DNA from: Chlorops oryzae
Taxonomy: Eukaryota; Arthropoda; Insecta; Diptera; Chloropidae
Length of the DNA stretch: 64,000 bases
Assembly (NCBI GenBank): GCA_020466095.1
Contig: CM035807.1
Location: forward strand, 57,112,605-57,176,604
Direction of reading: 5' to 3'
The notes under the pieces are model-generated. The model saw nothing but the letters and a program-made list of their open reading frames with translations, ran no database searches and was not told where the DNA came from. This document shows positions 38,503 through 48,565 of this stretch, one piece after another; position 1 is the first letter of the stretch, and each line of letters opens with the position of its first letter. The translations under genes were made by a program, and so were the position numbers.

Positions 38503-40018
38503 TTATTTGCGTCCTTGGCTTTTATTATTTATTTTAGCTGTACATTGTTCACTGGGATGGTAAAATGTTGCTGCCAATGCAAGGTGGAAAAAAGAGGGCC
38601 GACTGGCTGTAATTATCATCTATGATGGAAATGAACAGCTTTTAGGTGTTCCAAAAATTCCACCAGGTGACATGCGTGATGCGGAAGCTATATATGAGTC
38701 GTTAGAGAAGTGGAAACTTTTTGACTGCGTTCAAGCTGTTTCTTTTGATACCACTTCTGTCAATACAGGACGGCTTCAAGCAACATCCCCGATACTCGAA
38801 CAGCAATTACAACGCGATCTCTTGTATTTGCCATGCCGACACCATATTTATGAATTGCAATTAGAGGCAATTTTTTAAACTCAATTTGGAAAGTCGTCAG
38901 GCCCCAGTGTGCCATTATTTGGCCGGTTTAAGGACAAATGGGGTGCAAGAAAAAACAAAGCCATCAGTGCTGCCATAGAAGACGACGAATTCGACGAAAA
39001 ATTTACAAATAATACCCGAACTGAAGTAAAATTGTATTGCTTGGCACAACTCAATGAGCTTCATCCCAGAGCAGACTATAAAGAATTTTTGTCGATTATT
39101 TAATTATTACTGGGCGAAAATCTTCACAACTATCGCTTTAAACCACCAGGTGCTATAAGTCATGCCTGATGGATGGCCAAAGCTATAAACAGCGCAAAAA
39201 TATTTCTGTTTCGTAAACACTTTGAAGTTAATGAGACAGAATTGAACGGGCTGCGAAACGTTTTAATTTATGTTGTAACAGTTTATGTTAAAGCTTGGTT
39301 CGGATGCTCAAGAGCAATCCAAGCTCCCAATCAGGATTTCCAATATCTGAAAGCAGTTGCGAATTTTAGCGCAATTGGCCAGGATTTGTCAAAGATATTG
39401 CTGGCGAAATTTGGTAAACATCTTTGGTAAGTAAGTGTGGAATCCATAGCTTTTGCACTATTTAATGAGAATGTCTCGAACAATACTAAAGTAAAAAATG
39501 GCAAAAGCAATTATTCAGCTCGAAGCAAGCCAAGGCGATAGCGATGAGGAAAAAGCAGATGATGATTTGTTTTCCAGAAGTTTCAAGCGTTTGGTATTGA
39601 GTACAACAAATATTCATAAAGACATTTGTGAAAAAGATTTAAGCCATTTCGTAACTTCCGATACAAAACGATTTTTTAAGCGCTTCTGAATTTCGTTAAG
39701 TTTTTTTGCTTTTACACCAGACACCTGGGTCGAGACCGATGACTACCAACAAGCAGTGAAAATGTTAAGGCAGTTACATGTTACAGACGACGCTGCAGAA
39801 AGAGGTGTAAAGTTGGTAGCAGATTACAACAATACATTGTGCCGAGGCGACAAGAAAATGAAATTTTTGCTTCAGATTGTTGCATGCAACCGTAAACTGC
39901 ATCCATCGTATACTAATCGAAAACTAATTTAATGTTTTAGTCTATTTATTTCTTTGCTTTAGGCAAATTAAGATGCCTTCGTTGAAATACGTGAATTGTT
40001 TTTTTTTTTAATTTAACT

Positions 40019-40531
40019 GAACATTTTGAATGAATATTTGATAAAATGAAGGTAATTTTGTATGGGAGCTCCCCTTAGGAGGGGAGATAGAAGGTAGGCA
40101 TATTTTGGAGATATGTGTAAAATAAAATAATAGGTGAGGTTAGTCATAAATTTCAACCCATTATATGCCATTGGGGCGTGGTGTGCACCAGTTTTATAAA
40201 AAGGGTACTTTTATATGAGAGCCCCCTTAAGGAGGGGAGATAGGGGGCACGTTTGCTAAGATAAAATGTTACGGGGGAAAAACTAATGAGGGTCGCTCTC
40301 ACATTTTACCCACTTTCTGAACTCCCTTACAGAGTTATGGCGACATTAAAAAGATTTGGCGGGGTTTTTGTGAACTTTGACCCCCGTGGGGCACGTATTA
40401 GCATCGTTATACAGAAAAACAGTTCTGGCCCATAAAGGAACCCTACAAAATGAGACCACCCCAATCAAGAAATTCCAAAAAGCAGTTTTTCACGTCATGT
40501 CTAGTGTTGCTTCTTATCATAAAATTTAACG
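40019..40531 (-). repeat. 0.5 kb arm (right), inverted copy of 28251-28748, unit 1
   Basis: 513 bp following the family gene by about 85 bp. Its reverse complement matches 28251-28748 along its length. The inner end of the opposite arm also reappears just before the gene at 32208-32277 (TACACATTTCACCCAAATAT, then CTATCTCCCCTCCTTAG and CCACCATACAAA). The gene is therefore framed by inverted sequence on both sides. Direct evidence is the sequence match; a role as transposon terminal inverted repeat is inference. Confidence 0.8.
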
Positions 40532-40639
40532 AAAGTCAATGTGAAAGCCCAACCGAGTACCGATTTGCCTTCGAATTGCATTTGATTTTTCAATCGCATT
40601 GGGATGCGAAACGCGATTCAGAGTTACTGCCCTGGAGAA

Positions 40640-41590
40640 GCTGAATTCCAGAGTCTAGTAGCTCAAGACCGCAATGAAGTTCTGCAAACATTGCGTGTTT
40701 GACTTGAGACGGAAGATGTGGAAGGCTTTGAATTGATGGGCGGATAAATTGGTAAGTTCCGTTAAAGAAATCGTAAGCTGTTCGATGAGCCATCAGAACT
40801 GCAGGACAATGTGATTCGATTAGTCCATTAAAAGGTGGGCCATCAATCCATCGACAAGACTTACAGAAGCCATTTATGGTTTCCTGCAGCCAAAACCAAA
40901 TTTAAAAATTTATTTTAAAAAAAGTTTAAAGTGTCTTATGCATGCAGAGCCTTTTAGATTACCAGAACGAAACCTCCATAGCATCTCTTAAGCACCGATT
41001 CCATTCGATACATTGCACGTTAACTACTTTGGTCCCTTGCCGTAAATAATTTCAAAGCGCAAACATATTTTGGTAAAAGTTGACGCTTTCACGAAGTTCT
41101 TAAAGCTTTTCGCGGTTAACTCAATAAGTACAAAGGAAGTCAATGCTTCGTTGGAATAAAATGTTAACTCTTACTCTCGGCCCAATAGGATTATTTCTGC
41201 CAGAGGAACTTGTTTTACGTCCCTGGTACTTGGGAGCTTTTTGGGAAAAAATAACATTGCTCATGTTAAAGTTGCTACTGCCTCTCCACAAGCCAATGGG
41301 CAAGTGGAGCGAGTCAATCGTGTCCTAAAGAAAATGCGTGGAAAATTAGGCGAACACATTGATCATGCCGACTGCAGTTCTAGGCTCTAAAACATTGAAT
41401 ATGCAATAGATTCTGTACATAGTTCAACCAAAATGAGTCCTAGTACACTTTTGTTTGGAATTGAGCAAAGAGGTTTTATTGGTGACGAATTGACAGAATA
41501 TAAAAATATCAATGAGGAAGAAATAAATATTAATGACAAAATGGATATTGACTGACGAGGAAGTCGTTGATGAACAATTGCAGCACTGTG
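40640..41590 (+). pseudogene. Retroviral-type integrase remnant, unit 1
   Basis: Across several stops the frames give RLVH-stop-KVGHQSIDKTY (zinc-binding region), IPFDTLHVNYFGPLP (core start, catalytic Asp position occupied by Asn), RGTCFTS, then ATASPQANGQVERVNRVLKK (Glu region) and STKMSPSTLLFGIEQRG. This is a gypsy-type rve integrase. No RT, LTR or polypurine tract accompanies it. It is unrelated at close range to the gypsy at 28749. Confidence 0.75.
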
Positions 41591-41623
41591 GTTAATCCAA
41601 AAAAAAACTTTTTGAGAAATTTT

Positions 41624-41645
41624 AAGTGATCGAGGTCGATCACTT
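41624..41645. other. 22 bp perfect palindrome
   Basis: AAGTGATCGA, GG, TCGATCACTT. Kept in unit 2 at about 57967-57990. Confidence 0.8.
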
Positions 41646-41759
41646 TGTCAGGTTGGCCGAGGTCTACGCCCGATTATAGACACTAAGTAGCAGTAGTAGT
41701 TTTCTTTCATTACTAGATGGCATACATGGGCACACTGCAGTATATTTATACTTCAGCAA

Positions 41760-42045
41760 GCATTTTAAGTACCAGTACTAGCTTACTGCTACTTAAAATT
41801 AGTCTTGCATTACCAGTACTGATTTACTGGCACTGAAATTTCACTTGCATTACCAGTACTGATTTACTGGTACTGAAATTTCACTTGCATTACCAGTACT
41901 GATTTACTGGTACTGAAATTTCACTTGCATTACCAGTACTGATTTACTGGTACTGAAATTTCACTGGCATTACCAGTTCTAATTTACTGGTAGTGAAATT
42001 TCACTTGCACTACCAATACTGATTTACTGGTACTGAAAATACCTA
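41760..42045 (+). repeat. 40 bp minisatellite, about seven copies, unit 1
   Basis: Unit TTGCATTACCAGTACTGATT followed by TACTGGTACTGAAATTTCAC. Within each unit CCAGTA and TACTGG pair, so each can form a hairpin. Edge units are more diverged than central ones. Confidence 0.9.
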
Positions 42046-42049
42046 CTGA

Positions 42050-42594
42050 TATCTCCAGTACTAGGGTCTGTTACGAAAAATCACAAAAACTGCTCTAAAA
42101 TCGGATTCTTTGAAGATATTTTGATGAAATTTGATATTTGAACATTTTTAAAAGCAACTAATATGATTTCCAAAAATTGGAAAAGTGGGCGTGGCAGAAA
42201 GGCGTTTTTCGAAAATTGTCCATTACACCCGAAATTTAAATGGGACTTGAACGAAATTTGGCACTAATGCTTCCTTTGTAGCCACAAACATCCTTCAAAA
42301 AAATGTCCTTGGTCGTTCCATTATTAAGGGTACCTCCAGTACTAGGGTCTGTCACAAAAATTCAAATACTGCCTCAAAATCTGACTTTTTCGAAATATTT
42401 CAATGAAGCTTAGAATTCGAGTGTATATTTAAGCCTCCGATTAGGATTGCCAAAGTAAATGGAAAAGTGGGAGTGCAAAAGGGGCGGTTTTCATGAAGAA
42501 ATTTAACAAAAGTCGGTATATGGGGCCCCTAATGGCCTTAAAAACCTCTTGTATTTTGGGTACTTTGTACCCACCTTAGTGTCACTAAGAATTA
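42050..42594 (+). repeat. Diverged direct repeat, about 280 bp period
   Basis: CCAGTACTAGGGTCTGT appears at about 42055 and 42337, each followed by a related GAAATATTTTGATGAA-like stretch and an AAAAGTGGG segment. No coding potential seen before 42595. Confidence 0.65.
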
Positions 42595-43275
42595 AAATGC
42601 GTCGTTTGAAGCCTGCGAATTTTAAGTTTTTAGGCGAACCAAACGAGAAAATGCAAGTAGCTCTTCATAAAAGGTTCGAAACCTATTTTTTGGTGCAGCC
42701 AGACTCGTGGGATGCTATTGTTGCGGCTAAAGCTGTTCCCGAAATAAAAATTCGTTTCGTAAAAGCTCTTTTAGAGACAGCAACCTCACGTACTGAGGAA
42801 GAAATAAAAAAAATAATTTCAATAATTATGTGGTGAAGTATGGCAATATAGCCGATGCCGAAACTCGCGCTCTGTCTCAAACCTCGCAAACAACATTCTT
42901 CGATTTTGGCGAAGCCTATGATGGTAAGTTTATAAATCTTAACTTTCAATTCAATTTTTGTATTAATATATTTTCCGTATCTATATCTCTCAAAAAGACG
43001 TTGACGTGCAATGTGGTTCTAATGACTCGGGAAATTATCTTCAGGAAACTCTTTTATACCTGGTGGAAAGAGACACAACGATAAATTGTCTCAAACGTCA
43101 TTTATCCATAAAAAACGTTTTTCTGAAATTTAATACCGCATTACCTTCATCTGAGCCAGTAGAAGGCTTGTTTTCGTTCGCTGGGCCTTTAAATCGTTCC
43201 AGATGGCAAAAATTAAGCGATGAAAATTTTGAAATGCTGGTGCTAAAAAAGGCTTATAGCACCAAAGAAAAATAA
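42595..43275 (+). pseudogene. hAT transposase C-terminal half with intron, unit 1
   Basis: The first exon piece has RRLKPANFKFLGEPNEKM, KRFETYFLV and WDAIVAAKAVPEIKIRFVKA. After a shift near 42825 it continues ADAETRALSQTSQTTFFDFG to a donor GTAAGT at 42925. The intron ends AAAAAG at 42997. The second exon has DVDVQCGSNDSGNYLQETL and ALPSSEPVEGLFSFAGPLNR with KLSDENFEMLVLKKAY, the C-terminal dimerisation region typical of hAT. The N-terminal half and TIRs are absent. The intact splice sites show it came from DNA, not from a processed RNA. Confidence 0.8.
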
Positions 43276-43498
43276 AATGGAGAATATGTACCGAAAATGC
43301 TCTTTCTATTTATTTCTCAGTGTAGGACGATTTAAGTAACAAATGAAGCGTAGCCGCGAATAACGTTGTAAGCGACAAATTTTTTGAACCTATTTTTCGG
43401 ACTTTCGCTGTCAATAATACTCTAGCCCTTTGAGCTACCAAAAAAAATGTTTTTAGTTGGTCAAATCTTGGACATCTCTCAAGAATTCAGAACCAGAA
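43276..43498. other. Unit end, no gene
   Basis: Contains GTTGTAAGCGACAAATTT at about 43364, which matches the internal CACGTAAGCGACAAATTT of the nested element at 17897-18813. Confidence 0.5.
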
Positions 43499-43756
43499 AC
43501 GATCCACTTCAACAGAGTTCCATCTAAGTAGCTCAATTTGTATAAACAAATAGTTTTCATTATTGTAAATGAAAAAGAGAAAAGGGATTTTCGGTGTTAG
43601 AGAAATAAATATAGACTAAAATAAATTACTTCCTTTTAATTAAGTTGTTCTTTCTTCTAGGTAAGAAGGATTTTAGAAGAGTGAAAGGAACCGGGCTCTT
43701 TTGGTAGTCACAATCCAGCGATACGAACGGAGGTCGCCTGCAAATTCGTAACAACA
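43499..43756 (+). repeat. Gypsy LTR remnant at the unit 1/2 junction
   Basis: 258 bp identical in extent to 31948-32205, lacking the first four bases TGTG, with no polypurine tract or pol before it. Confidence 0.9.
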
Positions 43757-43915
43757 TATTCCTTTTACACATTTCACCCAACTATTTTTACCCCCTATCT
43801 CCCCTCCTTAGGGAGGCCACCATACAAAATTTCAGATCAATTTGAAAAACACATAGCAGCATGCTTTGCAAAATTGCAGTTTAAAAAAAATACATCGTTT
43901 CATTAGGACGTTTGA

Positions 43916-44978
43916 ACGATAAGACTTATAAAAATTACACGAAAAAATATATTGAAAGTGCTTTTTGTGACGTGCAGTTGTGGAAATTTAAGTTATAAAC
44001 CAATTGGTAAAATGTTAGCATCACATGCTCTAAGATCAAGCACGGAAATCTATTTAGTTGGACCGACTTGTGTGAATATTTTGGGTACAAAATTGCTTTC
44101 AAAAAGGCAAGTGCTACAAATGTTGTATTATGGCCCTCGTTTTCTTAAAGACAGAATGGATACAAGTTTGAATATAACATCTAATGCTGTAAAGGTCTTT
44201 TTGCGTCAAGCTGGAATACCAACTAAGTCCAAAGCTGAAATTAAAAAGGAACTAACAAAGATGAGACAATATTTGCGGAATATTCAAAAACATGCATCTA
44301 GAGGAGGCCTGAGCCAAAAAAGCAAACATTTGTCGATGGTTTGGATGATCTGTTCGATATAGCAGTCGTCAATGTATTCGATTTAATTAAAAACCCAGAG
44401 GATGCTGAATTTTTAAGAATGCAAAGAAAAAAAGGTCGAGAAGGATGTATGATCGGTGTTGATGAAGTAGAGAACAACCGGCAAAAAAGGAAACTGGAGC
44501 AGCAAGAACAAGAAGAAGCTCGAAACAATTGATCAAAAGCTGAAGAATTATAATTATTAACGGCGAGTGAGTTCTTATTGATTATTGTTTCGTGAAGAAA
44601 GGTGAAGTATTACGCTAAACACTTCTACAATTTTTAACTTAAGCTTCGAGATGGTTACTATCCGATTTAAGTCATTCAGAAGAGGATAAGAAATCACCTA
44701 AAATGGAGATTTACGCTGGCCCATTTTAAACCACGTTGCAATCAAAGAATTTGCGTGGCAAAATTACATGTATTACGCCAGAACTTGTATCTGTGTTTGA
44801 TAGATGTAAGACTAGCGATATATCTGCAGTTCGCATTACGATTGCTGCTGCAAAAGCTTTCAATCTTGATCCCAAGGAATACGTCATCAATCGTACGCCT
44901 ATTCGTAATTGTCGTACAAAAAATCGAGTGGAAAATATGGAAAATATTCAAAAAAGTGAAGATGTAGTTATTGTGATA
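43916..44978 (+). pseudogene. HWDGK/CRHH family gene, copy 2, blocks 1 and 2
   Basis: As 32365-33432, but one base is missing from the run at about 44324 (GCCAAAAAAGC where copies 1 and 3 have GCCAAAAAGAGC). This shifts block 1 after GGLSQK; the rest continues in another frame from 44341. Block 2 is at 44736-44981 and is unchanged by eye. Confidence 0.75.
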
Positions 44979-45357
44979 TAGTTTCAAAATGTTAATTTAT
45001 TTATTTGCAGATCATTTTGGCAACCCTAGTCAAGTGTAGAAGGAAAAAATTTAGCGCTCGAGCAAACAAATTTAAATTCAAATAAAATCAAGTGTAGAGA
45101 AAGTGAAACCTTAGTTAAAGATAGGCAAAAACCCAAAGGGGAGCCAGCGATAACGTTTCGCTCTGAATTCGGTGTCGCCCCATTCAATTTGCGGATTTTG
45201 CGGCGCCGTAAATAAAAATAAAGATAAGTATCGTGACAAACATACATACTTACGTGTTTTGGTTTAACATCGTAATCCAATTACAGACATATACTGGACA
45301 GAGACAACTGGTCTCTGCAGCTGTTTACAGCTGTCAGCTGCTCTAAGAAGAAGTGAT

Positions 45358-46929
45358 GCCAATTGATAGATCACCTCCACCAAGCAGTAGCCTCGACACA
45401 AACCACAAGTTTGGAGTACTAAACCTAGTTTAGCAACTTCCCGCTAGGAAAATTACATCAGATGATGGCAAAATAGACCACTCCACCAGTTTACAATCAG
45501 GTACAAGTCAATTTTCAAACATAAAAAGCCATTTCGAGAGGCAAAGATCGCACTCCGTTAGTGGAATAAATTGCTATGCAATTAAAGAAAATAGCTCAAA
45601 CAGCACTCCCAAAAGTATTGAACCTGTTTCACCTGCAGCTAATATTTCTAGTGCCAAAATGACAAAAAATTTTACCCACACAAATTTAATAGTTGATTCG
45701 GATAGCAACCAAAATAAAATGAATAAAAAAGAAAACGTACAGCAGGCTGTGCTGATCGGTATGCATCGATATGTTAATATAACTAAGAGAAAAAGAAGCC
45801 CTGCCAGACAAAATGACACTAGGGCCAAGCTCAACAAAACGGAAAGTACTTCTTTCCAAAAAGCCTTAACGGGCAATCGCTTCGCCGATCTAGCTGAAAA
45901 TGTGAGCGAAAATTCCGAATCACAGCCAGAGCAAAAACTTAAATCGCCTCCAATCTATTTGCGCGAGCGGAGCTCTAGTGCACTTGTTGCCAAATTGGCT
46001 AGTTTGTTAGGAAATAACAACTTTCATGTTGTTCCCTTAACAAAGGGTAACATTCACGAAACAAAAATCCAAACCAACACCGAGGACAATTTCCGCAGGG
46101 CTGTAAAAGAGTTTGAATCTACTAAAAAAAATTTTTATACCTATCAGCTAAAGAGTAGCAAAGGTATCACAGTGGTGATCAAAGGTATTGAAGCAGACGT
46201 CGACATAAATGAAATTAAAGATGCGTTGGGAGAAAAAGGCATCCACGCTAAATCGGTTATAAATATATTTAATAAATCAAAAGTTCCACAGCCTATGTTC
46301 AAAGTTGATCTGTTGCCTGACAACTTAAAGCTTAAAAAGAATGAAGTCCATCCTATATATAATTTACAATACTTATTGCATCGCAAAATATCGGTCGAAG
46401 AGCCACATAAAAGAAATGGTCCTATTCAATGTACCAATTGTCAAGAGTTTGGACATACAAAATCTTATTGCACATTGCGCACCGTGTGTGTGTAATATGT
46501 GGCGAGCTTCATCACAGCCCAGTCTGTAATAAAAAAACAATTGATGATCGCAAATTACTGAAATGCAGTAACTGTGAAGGAAACCATTCTGCGAATTACA
46601 GAGGATGTCTAGTTTATCAAGATCTGAAAAAACGAATCAATATTAAAAAAGAATCAGCTCGTAATCCTACAAAAAATATTACTGTTTCGGTACCATTATC
46701 CTCTCACAACCTTAATTTGAATCCTGTCACTCCAGGAGTTTCTTATGCAAATGTGCTTAAACCTTCGCCCTCTGTTAGTCCTCCTACTAACAACAATAGT
46801 AGTCTTGAGATAATGATATCAACTTTAACTCAAAGTTTGTCCCAATTTATGCAAACAATGCAAAGCTCACTTGACAGAATTGTGCAAATGCAAACACAAT
46901 TAATGACAGCACTTTTAGCAAAAATATGA
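45358..46929 (+). pseudogene. LINE 1 ORF1, unit 2 copy
   Basis: Starts like unit 1 (MPIDRSPPPSSSLDTNHK), but a TAG at about 45429 ends the first piece. From 45659 it is open through the joint that is broken in unit 1 (FYTYQLKSSKGI) to the zinc knuckle. There it has the same 2 bp GT-run expansion and stop as unit 1 (near 46493). The last piece runs to 46929. The shared GT lesion must predate duplication; the TAG is later. Confidence 0.88.
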
Positions 46930-48076
46930 GCGTCTTAAAAATTTGTGCGTGGAATTCGAACGGGCTAACCAAACATAACGCATGGAGGCACTGGTATACT
47001 TATTCGTCGAAGAACCTAGCATTTTCCTTTAGATTCATATAGTTATGATTTCATTCAGGCATCAACAGTTTGCGTAATAATGAGAGGTAAAAATCTCGTT
47101 TTATCGACGATTTATTGCCCACCTCGATTTAATGTAACGAAAAAAATGTTCGTGGACTACTTTGAGACATTGGGTGAAAAATTTCTAGCAGCAGGAGACT
47201 ATAATGCAAAGCATACTTTCTGGGGCTCCAGAACATGCAATCCTAAGGGTCAACAACTATACAAGTCAATTATTAATAAAAATAATTCTCTTGACTTTGT
47301 ATCGCCGAGGCAGCCAACTTACTGGCCAACAGATCTTCAAAAAATTCCTGACCTCTTAGATTTCGGAATCACTAAGGGTGTTGCAAGAGAACTTATTTCA
47401 GCAAAAGCGACAACTGACCTGTCCTCCGATCATTCGCCTGTTATGTTCCTCTTACATAAGTTTCCAAAAGAAGTTGAAGGTCCTCTCAGCTTAACAAATC
47501 CAAGGACTAACTGGCTAAAGTACAAAAAGTATATAAGTTCCCACATTCATACAAATTACAAAATCGCATGCAATGAGCATATTGATGATGCCGTAATTGT
47601 TTTCAATTCCATACTAGAATCAGCAGCAAAAAATTCTACCCCATATTTTAAAAAAAGAATAAGGAAAACATTGACCAATATAGAAATCGAAAATCTTGTT
47701 GCCGAAAAACGAAGATTCAGGCGCGAATGGCAACGATTCCGCTCGCCAATTGCCAAAGATAGACTAAAAGAGGCTAAAAAAAAAACTTAGACTTGCTCTA
47801 GCTAGGGATAAGGAAACTGAAAAACGTCATTTTATCCAGAACCTTTCGCCCAGAGGCGTTAATCGAGAGTCCTTGTGGCTAGCGAGCCGCGGTTTTAAAA
47901 CTCCAGTATATAGTGAGTCACCTATCCGTAGACCTAATAGTGGCTGGGCACGCTCCGACGAAGATAAAGCAACAGTCTTTGCATTGCACCTCAGTAAGGT
48001 TTTTCAACCAAATCCGAGCACTACTCAAATCAATCTCCCAATTCAAACTGAAAACGCCCACAGAATTCACATAAAC

Positions 48077-48088
48077 ATTAGACCAAGT
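48077..48088 (+). repeat. Target-site duplication of LINE 2, left
   Basis: ATTAGACCAAGT, repeated at 53131-53142. Confidence 0.9.
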
Positions 48089-48426
48089 TTTTTTTTTTTT
48101 TTTAAAAACAATTCATTTAATTTATTGGATCACTCCTTTAGGATAGGAGTCTATCAATAATTTATAAAATCTTACACCTAAAGTTAACAATTACATATCA
48201 CAGAGCATATTCAGATTTGAAGAATCCTTTATGGGATGTAATTTTTAGATAATTACGTGCCTTTTCGCTGGAGCTAGGCTTTTATGATGTGTGTGTAGGA
48301 GCACATGTAATTGAGAACGGTGTTGGAGAGCTTAATATAAAGCTCAGTAAGGTGGTTATGCAGTGGATTACCCGGGAGAATGTAGATTTTTTGACTTTAT
48401 AGCTAGGAAAGCTGTTGTTTTTGGAA

Positions 48427-48565
48427 GTGCATGGATTGCACTCCGAAAACCGCGTCGGCAATCAGCTAGGAGAGCTGTGTTGTTGCATGTGCATGGATTG
48501 CACTCCGAAAACCGCGTCGGCAATCAGCTAGGAGAGCTGTGTTGTTGAATGTGCATGGATTGCAC
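48427..48565 (-). repeat. 62 bp duplication in LINE 2 3' UTR
   Basis: GTGCATGGATTGCAC recurs at 48427, 48489 and 48551 with the intervening sequence nearly identical. Confidence 0.85.

Larger units (their letters stand above)
32365..39933 (+). pseudogene. Repetitive arthropod transposase-like gene (HWDGK/CRHH/AERGV family), copy 1
   Basis: Three coding blocks. Block 1 (32365-32982): open with no ATG before Met at 32461; has TCSCGNLSYKPIGKMLASHA, then KKGREGCMIGVDEV and a basic Glu/Gln-rich end. Block 2 (33187-33432): ITCITPELVSVFDRCKTSDI then KEYVINRTPIRNCRTKNRV. Block 3 (after a splice-type TTTTAG at 38532-38537, to TAA 39933): HWDGKMLLPMQGG, FDTTSVNTGRLQA, LYLPCRHHIYEL, WMAKAINSAKIFLF, YVKAWFGC and AAERGVKLVADYN. 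I recognise these as signatures of a multicopy, uncharacterised protein family of arthropod genomes. The Asp-bearing HWDGK and FDTT blocks resemble an RNase H-like transposase core (inference). Block 3 carries stops (38875, 39102, HA-stop-WMAKAI near 39168) and shifts, so this copy is dead. LINE 1 lies between blocks 2 and 3, in the likely intron. Confidence 0.75.
31948..43498 (+). repeat. Tandem array, unit 1 (11,551 bp)
   Basis: Starts at the fifth base of the gypsy LTR (ACGATCC) and ends AATTCAGAACCAGAA at 43498, where the next unit begins with the same ACGATCC. Almost the whole content recurs in unit 2 at +11,551 with few substitutions by eye. The unit contains the LTR remnant, family gene, LINE 1, the 0.5 kb arm, integrase remnant, minisatellite and hAT C-terminal half. 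Confidence 0.95.
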
